DNA from: Rhodospirillaceae bacterium
GTDB taxonomy: Bacteria; Pseudomonadota; Alphaproteobacteria; GCA-2731375
Direction of reading: 5' to 3'
DNA length: 38,037 bases
Assembly (NCBI GenBank): GCA_018667855.1
Contig: JABIRL010000236.1
Span: 1-38,037, forward strand
Below, in pieces: positions 24,761 to 34,521 of this stretch. The notes beneath the pieces were generated by a model that worked only from the letters and a program-made list of their open reading frames with translations, was not told where the DNA came from and made no database searches. Position numbers and translations under genes: made by a program. Position 1 is the stretch's first letter; every line of letters begins with the position of its first letter.

Positions 24761-24812
24761 TAGAGCAACCCGCGGTCAATTGGATTCAATTGACCGCGGA
24801 TAAGTTGCTCTA
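24761..24812. repeat. Long palindromic element 1 (22-bp stem with a bulge)
   Basis: TAGAGCAAC (24761-24769) pairs with GTTGCTCTA (24804-24812), and CCGCGGTCAATTG (24770-24782) pairs with CAATTGACCGCGG (24787-24799), with loop GATT and a 4-nt bulge ATAA at 24800-24803. Every arm pairs perfectly. On the minus strand it is followed by a T-rich stretch (GGTTTTTC), so it could end leftward transcripts from the SDR gene. Its size and modular structure resemble a repetitive extragenic palindrome. Confidence 0.8.
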
Positions 24813-24823
24813 TCTTAAAGGTT

Positions 24824-24866
24824 TTAGCGCATGGCCGCGCGTTCAATTGAACGCGACATGCGCTAA
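24824..24866. repeat. Long palindromic element 2 with CAATTG core
   Basis: TTAGCGCATG (24824-24833) pairs with CATGCGCTAA (24857-24866), and the interior contains a perfect 18-nt palindrome CGCGTTCAATTGAACGCG (24838-24855), with an asymmetric internal loop. The outer arm overlaps the stop codon (24863-24865) of the leftward SDR gene. With element 1 it shares TCAATTGA-like central sequence, 11 bp away. Confidence 0.8.
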
Positions 24867-25762
24867 TCCAGCGGTTCGCCGTCCATGCCGGAGTTGTTGC
24901 GGGCCTGTTCGCACATCTCGCGGATTTTCGGGCCCAGCTCCGCCGGGTCGGCCAGCTGCTCCATCTCCGCGCCCCGGCGCCAGCCTTCACAGACCGCGAC
25001 CATGCCGCCGCCGGCCTGAATGATCCGGCCGGAAAGATCATGCGCTTCCTCGCTGGCCAGATAGGCCACGGTGGGGGAAACCCAGCGCGGGTGCCGCCAC
25101 TCGATCTCTTCCTCGGTGTATTCGCGCAGGCTGTCGGTCATGCGGGTATAGGCCGAGGGCGAGATAGCATTGACCGTGACGCCGATGCGCCGCAACTCCC
25201 GCGCCGCGATGATGGTAAAGGCGGCGATGCCGGCCTTGGCCGCGCCATAGTTGGTCTGGCCGACGTTGCCATAGATGCCGGAGGTGGAGGTGGTGTTGAT
25301 GATCCGCCCCGACACCGGGCCGTCGATCTCCTTGGACTGGCCGCGCCAATAGGCCGCCGCGTGGCGGGATGGTGCGAAGGTGCCCTTCAAATGCACCTGG
25401 ATCACGGAATCCCATTCTTCCTCGGTCATGTTGACCAGCATGCGGTCGCGCAGGATGCCGGCGTTGTTGACCAGAATGTCCAGCTTGCCGAAAGTTGAAA
25501 TGGCCTGATCGATCATGGCCTTGGCGCCGTCCCAGCTGGATACGTCATCGCCGTTGACGGCCGCTTCGCCGCCCGCCGCGATAATTTCTTCGGCGACCTC
25601 TTGGGCCGGTGTCCGGTCCGCGCCGGTGCCATCCACCGCGCCGCCCAGATCGTTGACCAGCACCTTGGCGCCGCATTTGGCCAGCAGCAAAGCGTTTTCC
25701 TTGCCAACCCCGCGCGCCGCGCCGGTTACGATCGCTACCCGACCTTCACATAATCCTGCCAT
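24863..25762 (-). CDS. SDR family oxidoreductase, hydroxyacyl-CoA dehydrogenase-like
   Basis: The protein of 299 residues is a short-chain dehydrogenase: TGAARGVGKE near the N-terminus, VLVNDLGGAVDG, GDDVSSWDGA, NNAGILRDRMLVNMTEEEWD, the serine motif TTSTSGIYG and YGAAK. The ILRDRML...EEEWDSVIQVHLKGTF section resembles the (3R)-hydroxyacyl-CoA dehydrogenase domain of multifunctional enzyme type 2. The ATG at 25762 has GGGAG at about 7 bp; a slightly longer start (25786) is less likely. It is separated by 186 bp from the ABC permease upstream, and its stop codon is inside palindrome 2. Substrate unknown. Confidence 0.88.
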   Translation of the reverse strand: MAGLCEGRVAIVTGAARGVGKENALLLAKCGAKVLVNDLGGAVDGTGADRTPAQEVAEEIIAAGGEAAVNGDDVSSWDGAKAMIDQAISTFGKLDILVNNAGILRDRMLVNMTEEEWDSVIQVHLKGTFAPSRHAAAYWRGQSKEIDGPVSGRIINTTSTSGIYGNVGQTNYGAAKAGIAAFTIIAARELRRIGVTVNAISPSAYTRMTDSLREYTEEEIEWRHPRWVSPTVAYLASEEAHDLSGRIIQAGGGMVAVCEGWRRGAEMEQLADPAELGPKIREMCEQARNNSGMDGEPLD

Positions 25763-25948
25763 GATTTCACTCCCTTGGAATTTCAAATTTTAACTAACGA
25801 CCGCCCGGAGTTATCAAGCCACAGGCCGGTCCACGCTCGATGTGTGCTTCCCATCTGCATAATTCAGTTTGCCGGAACAAGCAAATGTTTGGGGAGTCGA
25901 TAGCTCTTATGTCGCAGGGCCTTGTCGTTCGCCCGATCCGCATTTCGC

Positions 25949-27136
25949 CTACTTATACGGATCCGCCGCGTCCCTCAGGCCGTCGCCGAAGAAGTTGAAG
26001 GCGAGGACGATCAGGACCACGGGCAGCATGGGGAAGATCAGCCAGGGGTAGGTCGCCACGGCGTTGATGTTCTGGGCTTCGTTCAGCAGCACGCCCCACG
26101 ACGTAATGGGCGGGCGGAGGCCGAGGCCGAGGAAACTGAGCGCGGTTTCGGCCAGGATCATGGAGGGGATCGACAGGGTGAGGCTGGCGATCAGGTGGCT
26201 CATGAAATTGGGCAACAGGTGGCGCGCGATGACCCGGGCGGGGGAGGCGCCCATGAGGGTGGCGGCGGTGGCGAAGTCCTCTTCGCGCAGGGCCAGTAGT
26301 TTCGAACGCACGGCGCGGGCCAGTCCGGGCCAGTCCAATAGCGCCAGAATAATTGTGATGCCGAAGAAGACCCCGATGGGGCTCCAGGTCACGGGCAGGG
26401 CGGCGGACAGCGCCATCCACAGGGGCAGTTCCGGGAACGAACGCAGCATTTCGATCAGGCGCTGGACCACGTTATCGACCCAGCCGCCGTAATAACCGGC
26501 CATGCCGCCCAGGGTCAGCCCGATGGCGAAGCTGATGGTAATGCCGATCAGCCCCACGGTCAGGGAAATACGCGAGCCATAGACGATGCGGGAGAACAGA
26601 TCCCGGCCCAGTCTGTCGGTACCGAACAGGAACAAGGTACCGCGCACGGTGCGGTTGCCGACCTTTTCCTTGGAGGGGCAGAAGAAGTGGAACTTCATGC
26701 GCCATTGGCCCCAGAACTTGTATTTCGCGTCCTGGCAGAAAAAGCGGATCGGCTGCACCTGGGTTTGATCCACGGTATAGATCCGCTTCATGCGCTTGAT
26801 GTCGCGGGTCACCTTGTAGCCATAGACAAATGGCCCGACGAAATCGCCCTCGTGGAACAGATGCACCACTTGCGGCGGGGCATAAATGAACTTGGCGTTG
26901 CGCTTGGCCAGGGGATAGGGCGCCACCCATTCCACCATCAGGATCGAGATATAGACCACGGCCAGGAATATCATCGAGGCCACGGCCAGGGGATGGCGGC
27001 GCAGCTTCCACCACATCAAGGTCCATTGCGAGGCCATGAAGAAGCGCTCCTGCTCCTTCGTCAGACGCTCAACCGTGTGCGGGTTAAACGGGGCGTCCGA
27101 AACCCAATGCTGCTCCTGATCTTCGCGCATGGTCAT
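25949..27136 (-). CDS. Oligopeptide-type ABC transporter permease (OppC/DppC-like)
   Basis: The 395-residue permease has a first transmembrane helix at about 50-70, then a long insertion (about 72-168) that should be periplasmic, and the usual C-terminal membrane domain starting with [21 protein letters not shown]. The EAA-loop [28 protein letters not shown] is present, and the C-terminus [14 protein letters not shown] is typical of the family. The insertion contains two cysteines (Cys134 and Cys153). The gene's ATG overlaps the upstream permease stop by 4 bp, and it is the last member of the ABC group. Confidence 0.92.
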   Translation of the reverse strand: MTMREDQEQHWVSDAPFNPHTVERLTKEQERFFMASQWTLMWWKLRRHPLAVASMIFLAVVYISILMVEWVAPYPLAKRNAKFIYAPPQVVHLFHEGDFVGPFVYGYKVTRDIKRMKRIYTVDQTQVQPIRFFCQDAKYKFWGQWRMKFHFFCPSKEKVGNRTVRGTLFLFGTDRLGRDLFSRIVYGSRISLTVGLIGITISFAIGLTLGGMAGYYGGWVDNVVQRLIEMLRSFPELPLWMALSAALPVTWSPIGVFFGITIILALLDWPGLARAVRSKLLALREEDFATAATLMGASPARVIARHLLPNFMSHLIASLTLSIPSMILAETALSFLGLGLRPPITSWGVLLNEAQNINAVATYPWLIFPMLPVVLIVLAFNFFGDGLRDAADPYK

Positions 27137-28158
27137 TTCGAGGCCTCCGCGCCAAGGCGGATGCGGGGATCAAGGGCGGCCAGCGCCAGGTCCGAGACGA
27201 ACATGCCGACCACCGTCAACGCGGCCAGGAACAACAGGAACGAGCCGGCCAGATACTGATCCTGGCTTTGCAGGGCGCTGACCAGCATGGGCCCGGATGT
27301 GGGCAGGCTCATCACCACCGCCACGATGGCAGAGCCGGAAATCATCTGCGGCAACAGATTGCCGATATCGGCCACGAACGGGTTCAGCGCCATGCGCAGA
27401 GGATATTTCAGCAGTAATTTACGGTTGGTCAGGCCCTTGGCCCGGGCCGTGGTGACATACTGTTTCTGTAATTCATCCAGCAGATTGGCCCGCAGACGGC
27501 GGATCATCCCGGCGGTGCCGGAGGTGCCGATCACGATCACCGGCACCACCATATGTTCGCAGATAGAGACAAATTTGCCCCACGACATATCCTGATCGAT
27601 GAATTGCTCGTCCATCAGGCCGCCGATGGAAACCCCAAAATGCTTCTTGGCCAGGAACAGCAGGATCAGGGCGAGCAGGAAATTTGGCGTCGCCAGACCG
27701 ATATAGCCGATGAAGGTCATGGCGTGGTCGCCGAAACTGTATTGCCGCACCGCCGTGTAAACCCCGATGGGAAAAGAGACGGCGTAGACGAACAACATGG
27801 TGGTGAAGTTCAGCACCAGCGAGAGGAACAGACGGTCGCCGACCACCTCGCCCACGGGCAGGTTATATTCGAACGACCAACCCAGATTGCCCTGCAGAAT
27901 GCCCGAAAAACCATTGTTGCCGGGCCAGATGCCCAACCAGGCGGCATACTGCTCCAGCATCGGTTTATCCAAACCGAATTCCTGCCGCAAAAAGGCCAGT
28001 TTTTCAATCGCCGCGCGGTCGCCGCTGGCGATCAGCTCGGCCATCTGGTTGGACAGGTAATCGCCGGGCGGCAGCTGAATGATGATGAATGTGATGACCG
28101 AAATCACCAGCAGCGTGGGGATCATCACCAGGACCCGGTGAGTGAAATAGGTAAACAT
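27133..28158 (-). CDS. Oligopeptide-type ABC transporter permease (OppB/DppB-like)
   Basis: The 341-residue protein is the first permease of a peptide-family importer. It opens with a membrane helix [34 protein letters not shown], and contains LGLDKP-like [37 protein letters not shown], the pore helices with [17 protein letters not shown], and the cytoplasmic coupling motif [28 protein letters not shown]. It overlaps the OppC-like permease by 4 bp and starts 35 bp after the binding protein gene. The permease pair and the fused ATPase indicate import of peptides or a related small solute. Confidence 0.93.
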   Translation of the reverse strand: MFTYFTHRVLVMIPTLLVISVITFIIIQLPPGDYLSNQMAELIASGDRAAIEKLAFLRQEFGLDKPMLEQYAAWLGIWPGNNGFSGILQGNLGWSFEYNLPVGEVVGDRLFLSLVLNFTTMLFVYAVSFPIGVYTAVRQYSFGDHAMTFIGYIGLATPNFLLALILLFLAKKHFGVSIGGLMDEQFIDQDMSWGKFVSICEHMVVPVIVIGTSGTAGMIRRLRANLLDELQKQYVTTARAKGLTNRKLLLKYPLRMALNPFVADIGNLLPQMISGSAIVAVVMSLPTSGPMLVSALQSQDQYLAGSFLLFLAALTVVGMFVSDLALAALDPRIRLGAEASK

Positions 28159-28193
28159 GCGGTTATGTTTCCACTACGCTTCGCACGCCGCCG

Positions 28194-30122
28194 CTACCGG
28201 TCCAACCAAAAGGTGTCGGGCCGATAGATGCCGAAATGGGCGCCGGGATCCCAGTTATAGATGCCGTCCCGGGGCACGTTCTTCACGCCGTGTTTGACCA
28301 CGACGGGTTGTTGCACGCCGGAGACGACGCCGATGGAATAGACCTGGTCGGCGTGAATGGCCAGCATGCGATGCCAGATCTGTTCCTTACGGGCCGGATC
28401 AGCCGTTTCGATCCAGGCGGCGGCCAGACGGGAAAGCTCCCGGGCCTCCGGCATATCGGGGGCCTGGCCCATCTTGCCGGAGGTATCATAATACTGGCCC
28501 CATTTCGGCCACATCAACTGCTGCTGCGAGGTCGGCGCCAGTTCTTCCGGATTGGAAGCGGCCGAGGCGACACCGTTTTCCAGGCCGCTCCAAATCGACA
28601 TCACGGCCTGGCCGGCGAAAATGCGGTTGCGGAAGACTTCCCTTTGGGACGGCTTGATATACAGCTTCACGCCGATTTCGGCCCAGCTTTCCGCGATCAG
28701 TTCCAGGGCGTCGGTCTGCTCGGTATCCTCTCCGGCGGTTTCGATAATGATCTCCAGCGGGCGGCCGTCGGGCATCAGGCGGATATCATCGTCGTCGTAT
28801 TCGGTCAGGCCGATTTCATCCAATAGCTCACTGGCCATGTCAGGGTCGTATTCGGCCCACTGTTTTTGGTAGTCCTTACGGAACAGCGGGCTTTCGGGCA
28901 ACAGGGTGTTGTTGCCCATGATGGCCAGGCCGAAATAGAGCGATTCGTTGACCGCTTCCCGATCCACGCCCAGGCTCAGGGCCCGGCGAAATCGCACATC
29001 CCGCATCAATTTGGCCCAAACCGGATCGGCCGCGTTCATATTGGGAAACAGCGCCAGGTGGGAGCCCTTGGCGATGCGCCACAGATAGGTCTCGAACGCG
29101 CCGGCTTTTTCGTTCTCCCGCAAGAATGTCAGGTTGTTGAAGGCCAGGCTGCGGGCCTGCAAATCAACCTCGCCCGTACCCGCCTTGGCGGCGATCAACT
29201 TACCGTCCGAGACGATCATGATGACCTTGTCGATATAGGGCAGTTGCCGGCCTTTTTCATCGACCCGGTGGTAGTAGGGGTTGCGCAGTCCGATGAACCG
29301 GGTTGCCGGTGGACGGGTCTGATTGACCCAGGGCTGCAGGGTCGGCAGCTTGGGATTATCGAAGCGGTACATATTGTCAAAGCGGTTATGTAACGAGGCC
29401 CAGCTGCGGGTGCGATGCTTGCGTAGCAGCTTTTTCAGAACCTTAGGGTCGGCATATTTGCCGTGATAGTGCTTCAGATAATGGGCCGGGCGATAGATGA
29501 ACAGGGGCGAGGCACCGGCCAGACGGGGCAGGAAAAACGGATTGGCCTTGGGCCAGGTATAGCGCACCGTGGTTTCGTCCAGCATTTCAAAACTGGGCGG
29601 CTGACCATCGGAGAGCATCAACCGCGGCGGCCCCGCCGGCGATGTTCGTTTGTTGTTGGCGACATCTTCCCACCAATAGCGGAAGTCTTCCGCCGTGAAG
29701 GGATGTCCATCGGACCATTTGTGCCCCGGCCGCAATTTGAAGGTGAAGCGCCGGCCTTCCTCAACCTCGACCGATTTCAGGATATCCGGCAGCAGCTCGA
29801 ATTTCTCGTTGTAGCCGACCAGCCGGGCATAACCGTAAACCACGAACAGACGCACATCCTTGGCCCGCCCGATCAGGGTGCGCAGGGCGCCGCCTTGCCG
29901 GCCGATCACCTTGCCCTCGGTCATGCGCACGATGGAGGGACCCTTGGGCAGGCGCTGGGCCACGCCCGGCATATCGCCGGCGGCGACCTTTTCGGCGAAC
30001 AGCGGCGTCTCCACATAGTCCATCGCCGCCGCGTCGTTGGCGCACCCGTCCGTAAAGGCAAACGCACTTGTCAACAAAGTGGCGGCAATGCCCCTCGTAA
30101 AGATCCGCGTAAAGATCCCCAT
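28194..30122 (-). CDS. ABC transporter substrate-binding protein, family 5 (extracellular solute-binding)
   Basis: The protein of 642 residues has a signal peptide (basic [10 protein letters not shown], hydrophobic 11-23) and a mature SBP_bac_5 domain, with the conserved FTFKLRPGHKWSDGHPFTAEDFRYWW (about 126-151) and later RFRRALSLGVDREAVNESLYFG. Family 5 proteins bind peptides, nickel, sugars or opines. A Cys27 after DG is not a good lipobox, so cleavage near the AAA at 31-33 seems likelier than lipid anchoring. It is larger than the roughly 500-540 residues of OppA/DppA. The start codon overlaps the ATPase stop by one base (TAATG). Confidence 0.9.
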   Translation of the reverse strand: MGIFTRIFTRGIAATLLTSAFAFTDGCANDAAAMDYVETPLFAEKVAAGDMPGVAQRLPKGPSIVRMTEGKVIGRQGGALRTLIGRAKDVRLFVVYGYARLVGYNEKFELLPDILKSVEVEEGRRFTFKLRPGHKWSDGHPFTAEDFRYWWEDVANNKRTSPAGPPRLMLSDGQPPSFEMLDETTVRYTWPKANPFFLPRLAGASPLFIYRPAHYLKHYHGKYADPKVLKKLLRKHRTRSWASLHNRFDNMYRFDNPKLPTLQPWVNQTRPPATRFIGLRNPYYHRVDEKGRQLPYIDKVIMIVSDGKLIAAKAGTGEVDLQARSLAFNNLTFLRENEKAGAFETYLWRIAKGSHLALFPNMNAADPVWAKLMRDVRFRRALSLGVDREAVNESLYFGLAIMGNNTLLPESPLFRKDYQKQWAEYDPDMASELLDEIGLTEYDDDDIRLMPDGRPLEIIIETAGEDTEQTDALELIAESWAEIGVKLYIKPSQREVFRNRIFAGQAVMSIWSGLENGVASAASNPEELAPTSQQQLMWPKWGQYYDTSGKMGQAPDMPEARELSRLAAAWIETADPARKEQIWHRMLAIHADQVYSIGVVSGVQQPVVVKHGVKNVPRDGIYNWDPGAHFGIYRPDTFWLDR

Positions 30123-32008
30123 TACATCTCCCTCGGCAACTGGGTACCGGCCTTGGCGCGCACGAAGTGGCCGCCGCCCGCATCGATCATATCCGCGACG
30201 CCGCCGTCGTCCAAGGTAAAGGGTGCGGGCCAGGCGCTGGGCACCGAGGCCTTGCCCTCCATCAACGCGGTCAGGTCCAGTTTGGCGCCGGGGTCAGCCT
30301 TGGGCACCGCCGCCAACAGGGCTTGGGTATAGGGATGCATGGGATTACGAAACAAAGTCTCCCTGGGCGCGGTTTCGACAATGCGCCCGGCGCACATTAC
30401 CGCGATGCGGTCGGCGACATAATCCACCACGGCCAGATTGTGGGAAATAAACAAATAGGTCAGGCCCAGTTCCTCTTGCAGGTCCTTCAGCAGATTCAAA
30501 ACCTGAGCCTGCACCGAGACATCGAGGGCCGAGACCGGTTCATCGCAGATCAACAAATCGGGTTGCAGGGCCAGGGCCCGGGCTATGCCGATCCGTTGCC
30601 GTTGACCGCCGGAAAAGCTGTGGGGGTAGCGGCGCAAATAGCGAATATCCAGGCCGACCAGGGTCATCAGCTCCTGCACCCGGGCGGCACGCTCTTCACG
30701 GTCGCCGATCTCATGAATGTTCAACGGTTCGGAAATTATATCGAACACGGTCATGCGCGGGTTCAGGGATGAAAAGGGATCTTGAAAGATGAACTGCACC
30801 TTGCGGCGAAACCCGAACAACTCTTCATCCTTGAGGGCCAGAACATCAACGATGCGGCCATGATCGTTGAAGGACAGTTCACCTGAATCCGGGGCCAGGG
30901 CCCGCATGATCATTTTCGAGGTGGTGGTCTTGCCGCAACCGCTCTCTCCCACCAGGCCGACGCATTCGCCTGGATTAACGTGAAACGAGATATCATCCAC
31001 CGCCATGACCTTGCCGCTCGACTGGCCGGCGAACAAACTGCGTCTGCGGGTTTCAAAGCCCTTGCACAGATGGCTGACATCCAGCAGCGGGCCGGCGGCG
31101 CGGGCCGCCTCGGGCCAGGGTTCCTTTTGTTTCAGCAGATGGCCCGCATCCGCACTGATCTCGCGCAAGGGCACCAGGCGTTCGCCGGACTTCATACCAA
31201 AGCGCGGCACCGCCTGCATCAGGGCTTTCAGGTAGGGATGTTCCGGCTGCTTGTAGATGCTGGCGACTGGGCCCCGCTCCATCACCTTGCCGTGGTACAT
31301 CACCACGACTTCGTCGGCGACGTTGGCGACCACGCCGAGATCATGGGTGATCATCAGCACGGCCATGTTCAGTTCCGATTGCAGGTCCGCGATCAGCTTC
31401 AGGATTTGCGCCTGAATGGTCACATCCAGTGCCGTCGTCGGTTCGTCCGCGATCAGCAGGGCCGGCCGGCAGACCAGGGCCATGGCGATCATGGCCCGTT
31501 GCCGCAGGCCGCCCGATAGCTCGAACGGATATTTGAAGACGGACTGGTCCGGGTCGGGAAAACCCACCATGCGCAGCATTTCAACGGTCATTTCCCAGGC
31601 TGTCTTCTTGGCCACATCGCCGTGCAGCAACAAGGCTTCCGAAATCTGATTGCCGATGGTGTGCAACGGCGACAGCGATGTCATGGGTTCCTGAAAGATG
31701 ATCGAAATCCGGCCGCCGCGCACCGCGCGCATTTCCTTGGAGTCCGATTGCAGACGCGTTAGATCGACGAACGAACCCGGCTTTTCCGGATCCAGGAACA
31801 GTACTTCGCCGCCGGAAATCGTGGCGGTGTTCGGCAGGATGCGCATGATGGTTTGGCTGACCACCGATTTTCCGGAACCCGATTCGCCCACCAAGGCCAC
31901 GGTCTTGCCTTGGGGCACCGTGAAGGAAACCCCGTCGACCGCCCTGATCAACCCCTCGGCGGCCTGAAACTCCACCACCAGATCGCGTACCCGCAGGACA
32001 TTGCTCAT
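30122..32008 (-). CDS. ABC transporter ATP-binding protein, fused DppD-DppF type
   Basis: One polypeptide of 628 residues carries two complete ATPase domains. Domain 1 has Walker A GESGSGKS (41-48), signature LSGGLRQR (164-171) and Walker [14 protein letters not shown]. Domain 2 has Walker A GESGCGKT (354-361), signature FSGGQRQR (465-472) and Walker [13 protein letters not shown]. Each domain ends with the oligopeptide-type C-terminal segment ([13 protein letters not shown] and [13 protein letters not shown]). The layout resembles YejF. The start overlaps the upstream membrane protein by ATGA and the end overlaps the binding protein gene by one base. Confidence 0.94.
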   Translation of the reverse strand: MSNVLRVRDLVVEFQAAEGLIRAVDGVSFTVPQGKTVALVGESGSGKSVVSQTIMRILPNTATISGGEVLFLDPEKPGSFVDLTRLQSDSKEMRAVRGGRISIIFQEPMTSLSPLHTIGNQISEALLLHGDVAKKTAWEMTVEMLRMVGFPDPDQSVFKYPFELSGGLRQRAMIAMALVCRPALLIADEPTTALDVTIQAQILKLIADLQSELNMAVLMITHDLGVVANVADEVVVMYHGKVMERGPVASIYKQPEHPYLKALMQAVPRFGMKSGERLVPLREISADAGHLLKQKEPWPEAARAAGPLLDVSHLCKGFETRRRSLFAGQSSGKVMAVDDISFHVNPGECVGLVGESGCGKTTTSKMIMRALAPDSGELSFNDHGRIVDVLALKDEELFGFRRKVQFIFQDPFSSLNPRMTVFDIISEPLNIHEIGDREERAARVQELMTLVGLDIRYLRRYPHSFSGGQRQRIGIARALALQPDLLICDEPVSALDVSVQAQVLNLLKDLQEELGLTYLFISHNLAVVDYVADRIAVMCAGRIVETAPRETLFRNPMHPYTQALLAAVPKADPGAKLDLTALMEGKASVPSAWPAPFTLDDGGVADMIDAGGGHFVRAKAGTQLPREM

Positions 32009-32583
32009 GACGGCAACGCCGCGTCGTTTGGCGGGGCGGGGGATGAAACGGTAGGTTGGACGGCGGGATCATCAGATCCCAGACCCATGGCGGTCAGGTT
32101 GGCGGCCGAGGCGGGATCGTTTGCCAGGCCGTGGTCCCGCGCCATTTCATAAACCTGACGGACGATGTCGTCGAACCCGGGCAGATTGGAGTCCAAGCGG
32201 ATGGGACCGTTGGATCCATGGCCCTCGGATCCGTCCGTCGCACGCAGGACCAGCTGCATCCAGCCGCCCTTGCCATCCCGCCGGGTGGAATAGTAGCGCA
32301 GACGGAAATCACGCAGATCCGCCCAGCGAATTTCCCGGTTCAACAATCCCCCCAATGGACCCTCCTGACGTACGCCGTTCCCGTCGACGCTTAGTAACGT
32401 TGCCTGACGCAACGCCGTACGCACACCGTAAATACCAAACAATAAAACCAAGCCAGCCAATATATAAAACACAACAGGTAACAGGTCCGTAAACAACATC
32501 AAGGCAATCGGCACCAAAACACCCAATCCAGACCGAATATAGTCAAAAATCAGTGCTTTCACCGGATAGCGATAGATGTTCAT
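32005..32583 (-). CDS. Membrane protein with PH-like cytoplasmic part, function unknown
   Basis: The 192-residue protein has two closely spaced hydrophobic helices (about 19-32 and 36-53, [20 protein letters not shown]) followed by a soluble part with [44 protein letters not shown], a beta-rich pattern reminiscent of bacterial PH-like or YdbS-type domains, though I do not claim the family. The C-terminus is Ser/Pro-rich. It is coupled by 4-bp overlaps to the deacetylase-like gene upstream and to the ABC ATPase downstream, so it physically joins the glycan and transporter halves of the series. Confidence 0.8.
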   Translation of the reverse strand: MNIYRYPVKALIFDYIRSGLGVLVPIALMLFTDLLPVVFYILAGLVLLFGIYGVRTALRQATLLSVDGNGVRQEGPLGGLLNREIRWADLRDFRLRYYSTRRDGKGGWMQLVLRATDGSEGHGSNGPIRLDSNLPGFDDIVRQVYEMARDHGLANDPASAANLTAMGLGSDDPAVQPTVSSPAPPNDAALPS

Positions 32584-33347
32584 TCCGGCACCCTAAAGAC
32601 TTCATCTATGGTTAACCAGTGAGCACCGTCACTTTCTTTGCCGCAAGCGAACAATTCCGCCAAGAAATCCCATGTTTCCTCATCCATGACCCCGTGATGG
32701 CTCAAAACCCCCGTTGCCTCATCGCGCGCGGCTGATCCGGTCCGCCGCGCCCGCAAATGGTTGATCAAAAGATCCAGGGCCGCATCCCGCCCGATGAAGC
32801 CGCGACCGCCCCGCCAATCAATCAGATCCAGATGGCAATTGTTCTCCAGCGGACCGGCGCCGGGTGGTTTCGCCCGGCGTTGGCCATAACGCGACAGGCC
32901 CGTCAGGCGGGCCAGGGGCAGGCGCGTGACCAATTGTTCATCAATACGGTTCCAGGGCGGCACGAACACAGGCAGGGTCAGATCGGCAAACCGGCCCAGA
33001 AGATTTTCATAGCCGATCGCCGCATCGCCCAGCATCTCGCTGACCGGCCGGTGAGCACCGAATTCGGCCTTTTTTTCTTCCGCCGGCGCATTGTTTTGAT
33101 GCCGCAGACCATGTACCAGCATCTTCAATCCCGGCACGCCGGCCACCATTCCGCCAAGGGCGTTTTCCGCCCGCGCGGGAATGACGGCCAGGGCCAGGGG
33201 AACGCCGGACGCCTCCGACAGCGCGGTCAGTCGCTGCAAACGCGGCCCCGGCGCGGTCGCATCATCATCGCGCCACCACAGACCGGCCCGCTGACCGTCG
33301 CCGGCCCAGCGATCCAACTCCGCTTTCAGGTCGGTCCAGCCCGTCAT
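32580..33347 (-). CDS. Polysaccharide deacetylase-like protein
   Basis: The 255-residue protein (start at MTGWTDLKAELDRWA) resembles the NodB/polysaccharide deacetylase fold: WWRDDDATAPGP near the N-terminus offers the metal/catalytic aspartates, VHGLRHQNNAP supplies the paired histidines, VFVPPWNRID the conserved PPWNR-like stretch, and GVLSHHGVMDEETWDFL a late His motif. No signal peptide is visible, so it may act on cytoplasmic glycan intermediates. The in-frame extension upstream of 33347 is GC-rich shadow sequence. A GTAGGGG ribosome binding site overlaps the stop of the preceding gene. Confidence 0.82.
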   Translation of the reverse strand: MTGWTDLKAELDRWAGDGQRAGLWWRDDDATAPGPRLQRLTALSEASGVPLALAVIPARAENALGGMVAGVPGLKMLVHGLRHQNNAPAEEKKAEFGAHRPVSEMLGDAAIGYENLLGRFADLTLPVFVPPWNRIDEQLVTRLPLARLTGLSRYGQRRAKPPGAGPLENNCHLDLIDWRGGRGFIGRDAALDLLINHLRARRTGSAARDEATGVLSHHGVMDEETWDFLAELFACGKESDGAHWLTIDEVFRVPE

Positions 33348-33351
33348 GCCC

Positions 33352-34521
33352 CTACCAATCCAGCGCCGCGGCCCAGGCGGCGATCCGGTTCGCGCCGTCG
33401 CTGGCCCCGTCCGTGCGAAAGTCCCCCGCCGCCGGTTGCATCGCCAATGCCCGATCGATGGCCGTGACAAGGGCGGCGGGCGACAATTCTTCCTCCCCCA
33501 GGGTCGTAATGACATCGCGCTCGGTCAATAACCCGGCCCGCAGGGTCTGCTCGGTCTCCAGGCCGCCCGCATAAGGTACGATGATGGCGCGGCAGCCGGC
33601 ATGCATGCCCTCCATCAAGGTGTTGTAGCCACCCTGACTGATGGACAGGGCGCAGTTCATCAACAAAGACGGAAAATCGCCCCTGGCCCGTTCAACCATG
33701 ATGTCTGGTGATACGCTTGCGGCAAACTTCGACAAGGTCCGGAACTCATCCTCCGTCACCTTGACGCCTGCCAGCACACGCCAACGCTTATGGGCAAGGG
33801 CGCTGCCGGCCCTGGCCAGAATGGCAGCGCGCAGCAATTTATCACCCACGGCCCCGCCGCCGGCCGAAACCAGCACTTCATCCCATCCCGGACTGCCCGG
33901 CCCGCCCCGCCGGCCGGTGCGGTCGACAACATAACCGGTGTAATGCAGCTTGCCGGCGATCTTGGCCGCATGGGGAAACGTTTTATCGAAAGGGATCAGG
34001 TCCGGATCGCCATGTACCAGGACATGGTCGAAGTATTGATCCACCCGTTCCAGCATTTCCACCAGACGCTCGGGCTTCGGCGGGGTCACCAGAATATCCC
34101 GGACAGAGCTGACAATGACCGGCCGGTGGGGGGCGGCCAGGGCGGCGTCCAGCAGAGGCAACAGCTCAAACCGCATCTGCCGGCGGCCAAAGGGATACAG
34201 TTCCAACAAAATGACATGCGGCTGGACCCGGTCCCAAACCCGCAGCAGGGCGTCGCGACGACGGTTGCGCCAGGCATCATCGATGGGCTGATCGAATTCA
34301 TCGACCAGTTCCTTGAAATACAGATCGACGGCGCGGACCGGCGGCAATTGCTCCAAAGCGCCGCCGCCCAGGTCCAGATTGGGGATGCCGTGGCCGCCCG
34401 AAACGTAAGTAACCTCCATTCCGGCATCCTGCATGGCGCGGGCCAGGGTGGCGCCCCGGCGCTGATGGCCAATGCCCAACAGATGCTGGACATAAAAAAG
34501 CACCCGCTTCGCGCCGCTCAT
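33352..34521 (-). CDS. Glycosyltransferase of GT28/MurG-like architecture
   Basis: The protein of 389 residues has the GT-B N-terminal loop KRVLFYVQHLLGIGHQRRG, with GIGH as in MurG/GT28 enzymes, then VTYVSGGHGIPN, VILLELYPFGRRQMRFE and a C-terminal domain with EVLVSAGGGAVGDKLLRAAI, DIMVERARGDFPSLLMNCALSISQGGYNTLMEGMHAGCRAIIVPYAGGLETEQTLRA. The SQGGYNTLMEG segment is the expected donor-binding part. Both donor and acceptor are unknown. It overlaps the phosphatase gene by 4 bp and precedes the deacetylase-like gene by 4 bp. Confidence 0.87.
   Translation of the reverse strand: MSGAKRVLFYVQHLLGIGHQRRGATLARAMQDAGMEVTYVSGGHGIPNLDLGGGALEQLPPVRAVDLYFKELVDEFDQPIDDAWRNRRRDALLRVWDRVQPHVILLELYPFGRRQMRFELLPLLDAALAAPHRPVIVSSVRDILVTPPKPERLVEMLERVDQYFDHVLVHGDPDLIPFDKTFPHAAKIAGKLHYTGYVVDRTGRRGGPGSPGWDEVLVSAGGGAVGDKLLRAAILARAGSALAHKRWRVLAGVKVTEDEFRTLSKFAASVSPDIMVERARGDFPSLLMNCALSISQGGYNTLMEGMHAGCRAIIVPYAGGLETEQTLRAGLLTERDVITTLGEEELSPAALVTAIDRALAMQPAAGDFRTDGASDGANRIAAWAAALDW

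Noticed and set aside
29463-30332. Plus-strand open frame of 289 codons opposite the binding protein and ATPase genes
   Set aside because: Overlaps the signal peptide and N-terminal domain of a clear SBP gene and the end of the ATPase gene; no motif found.
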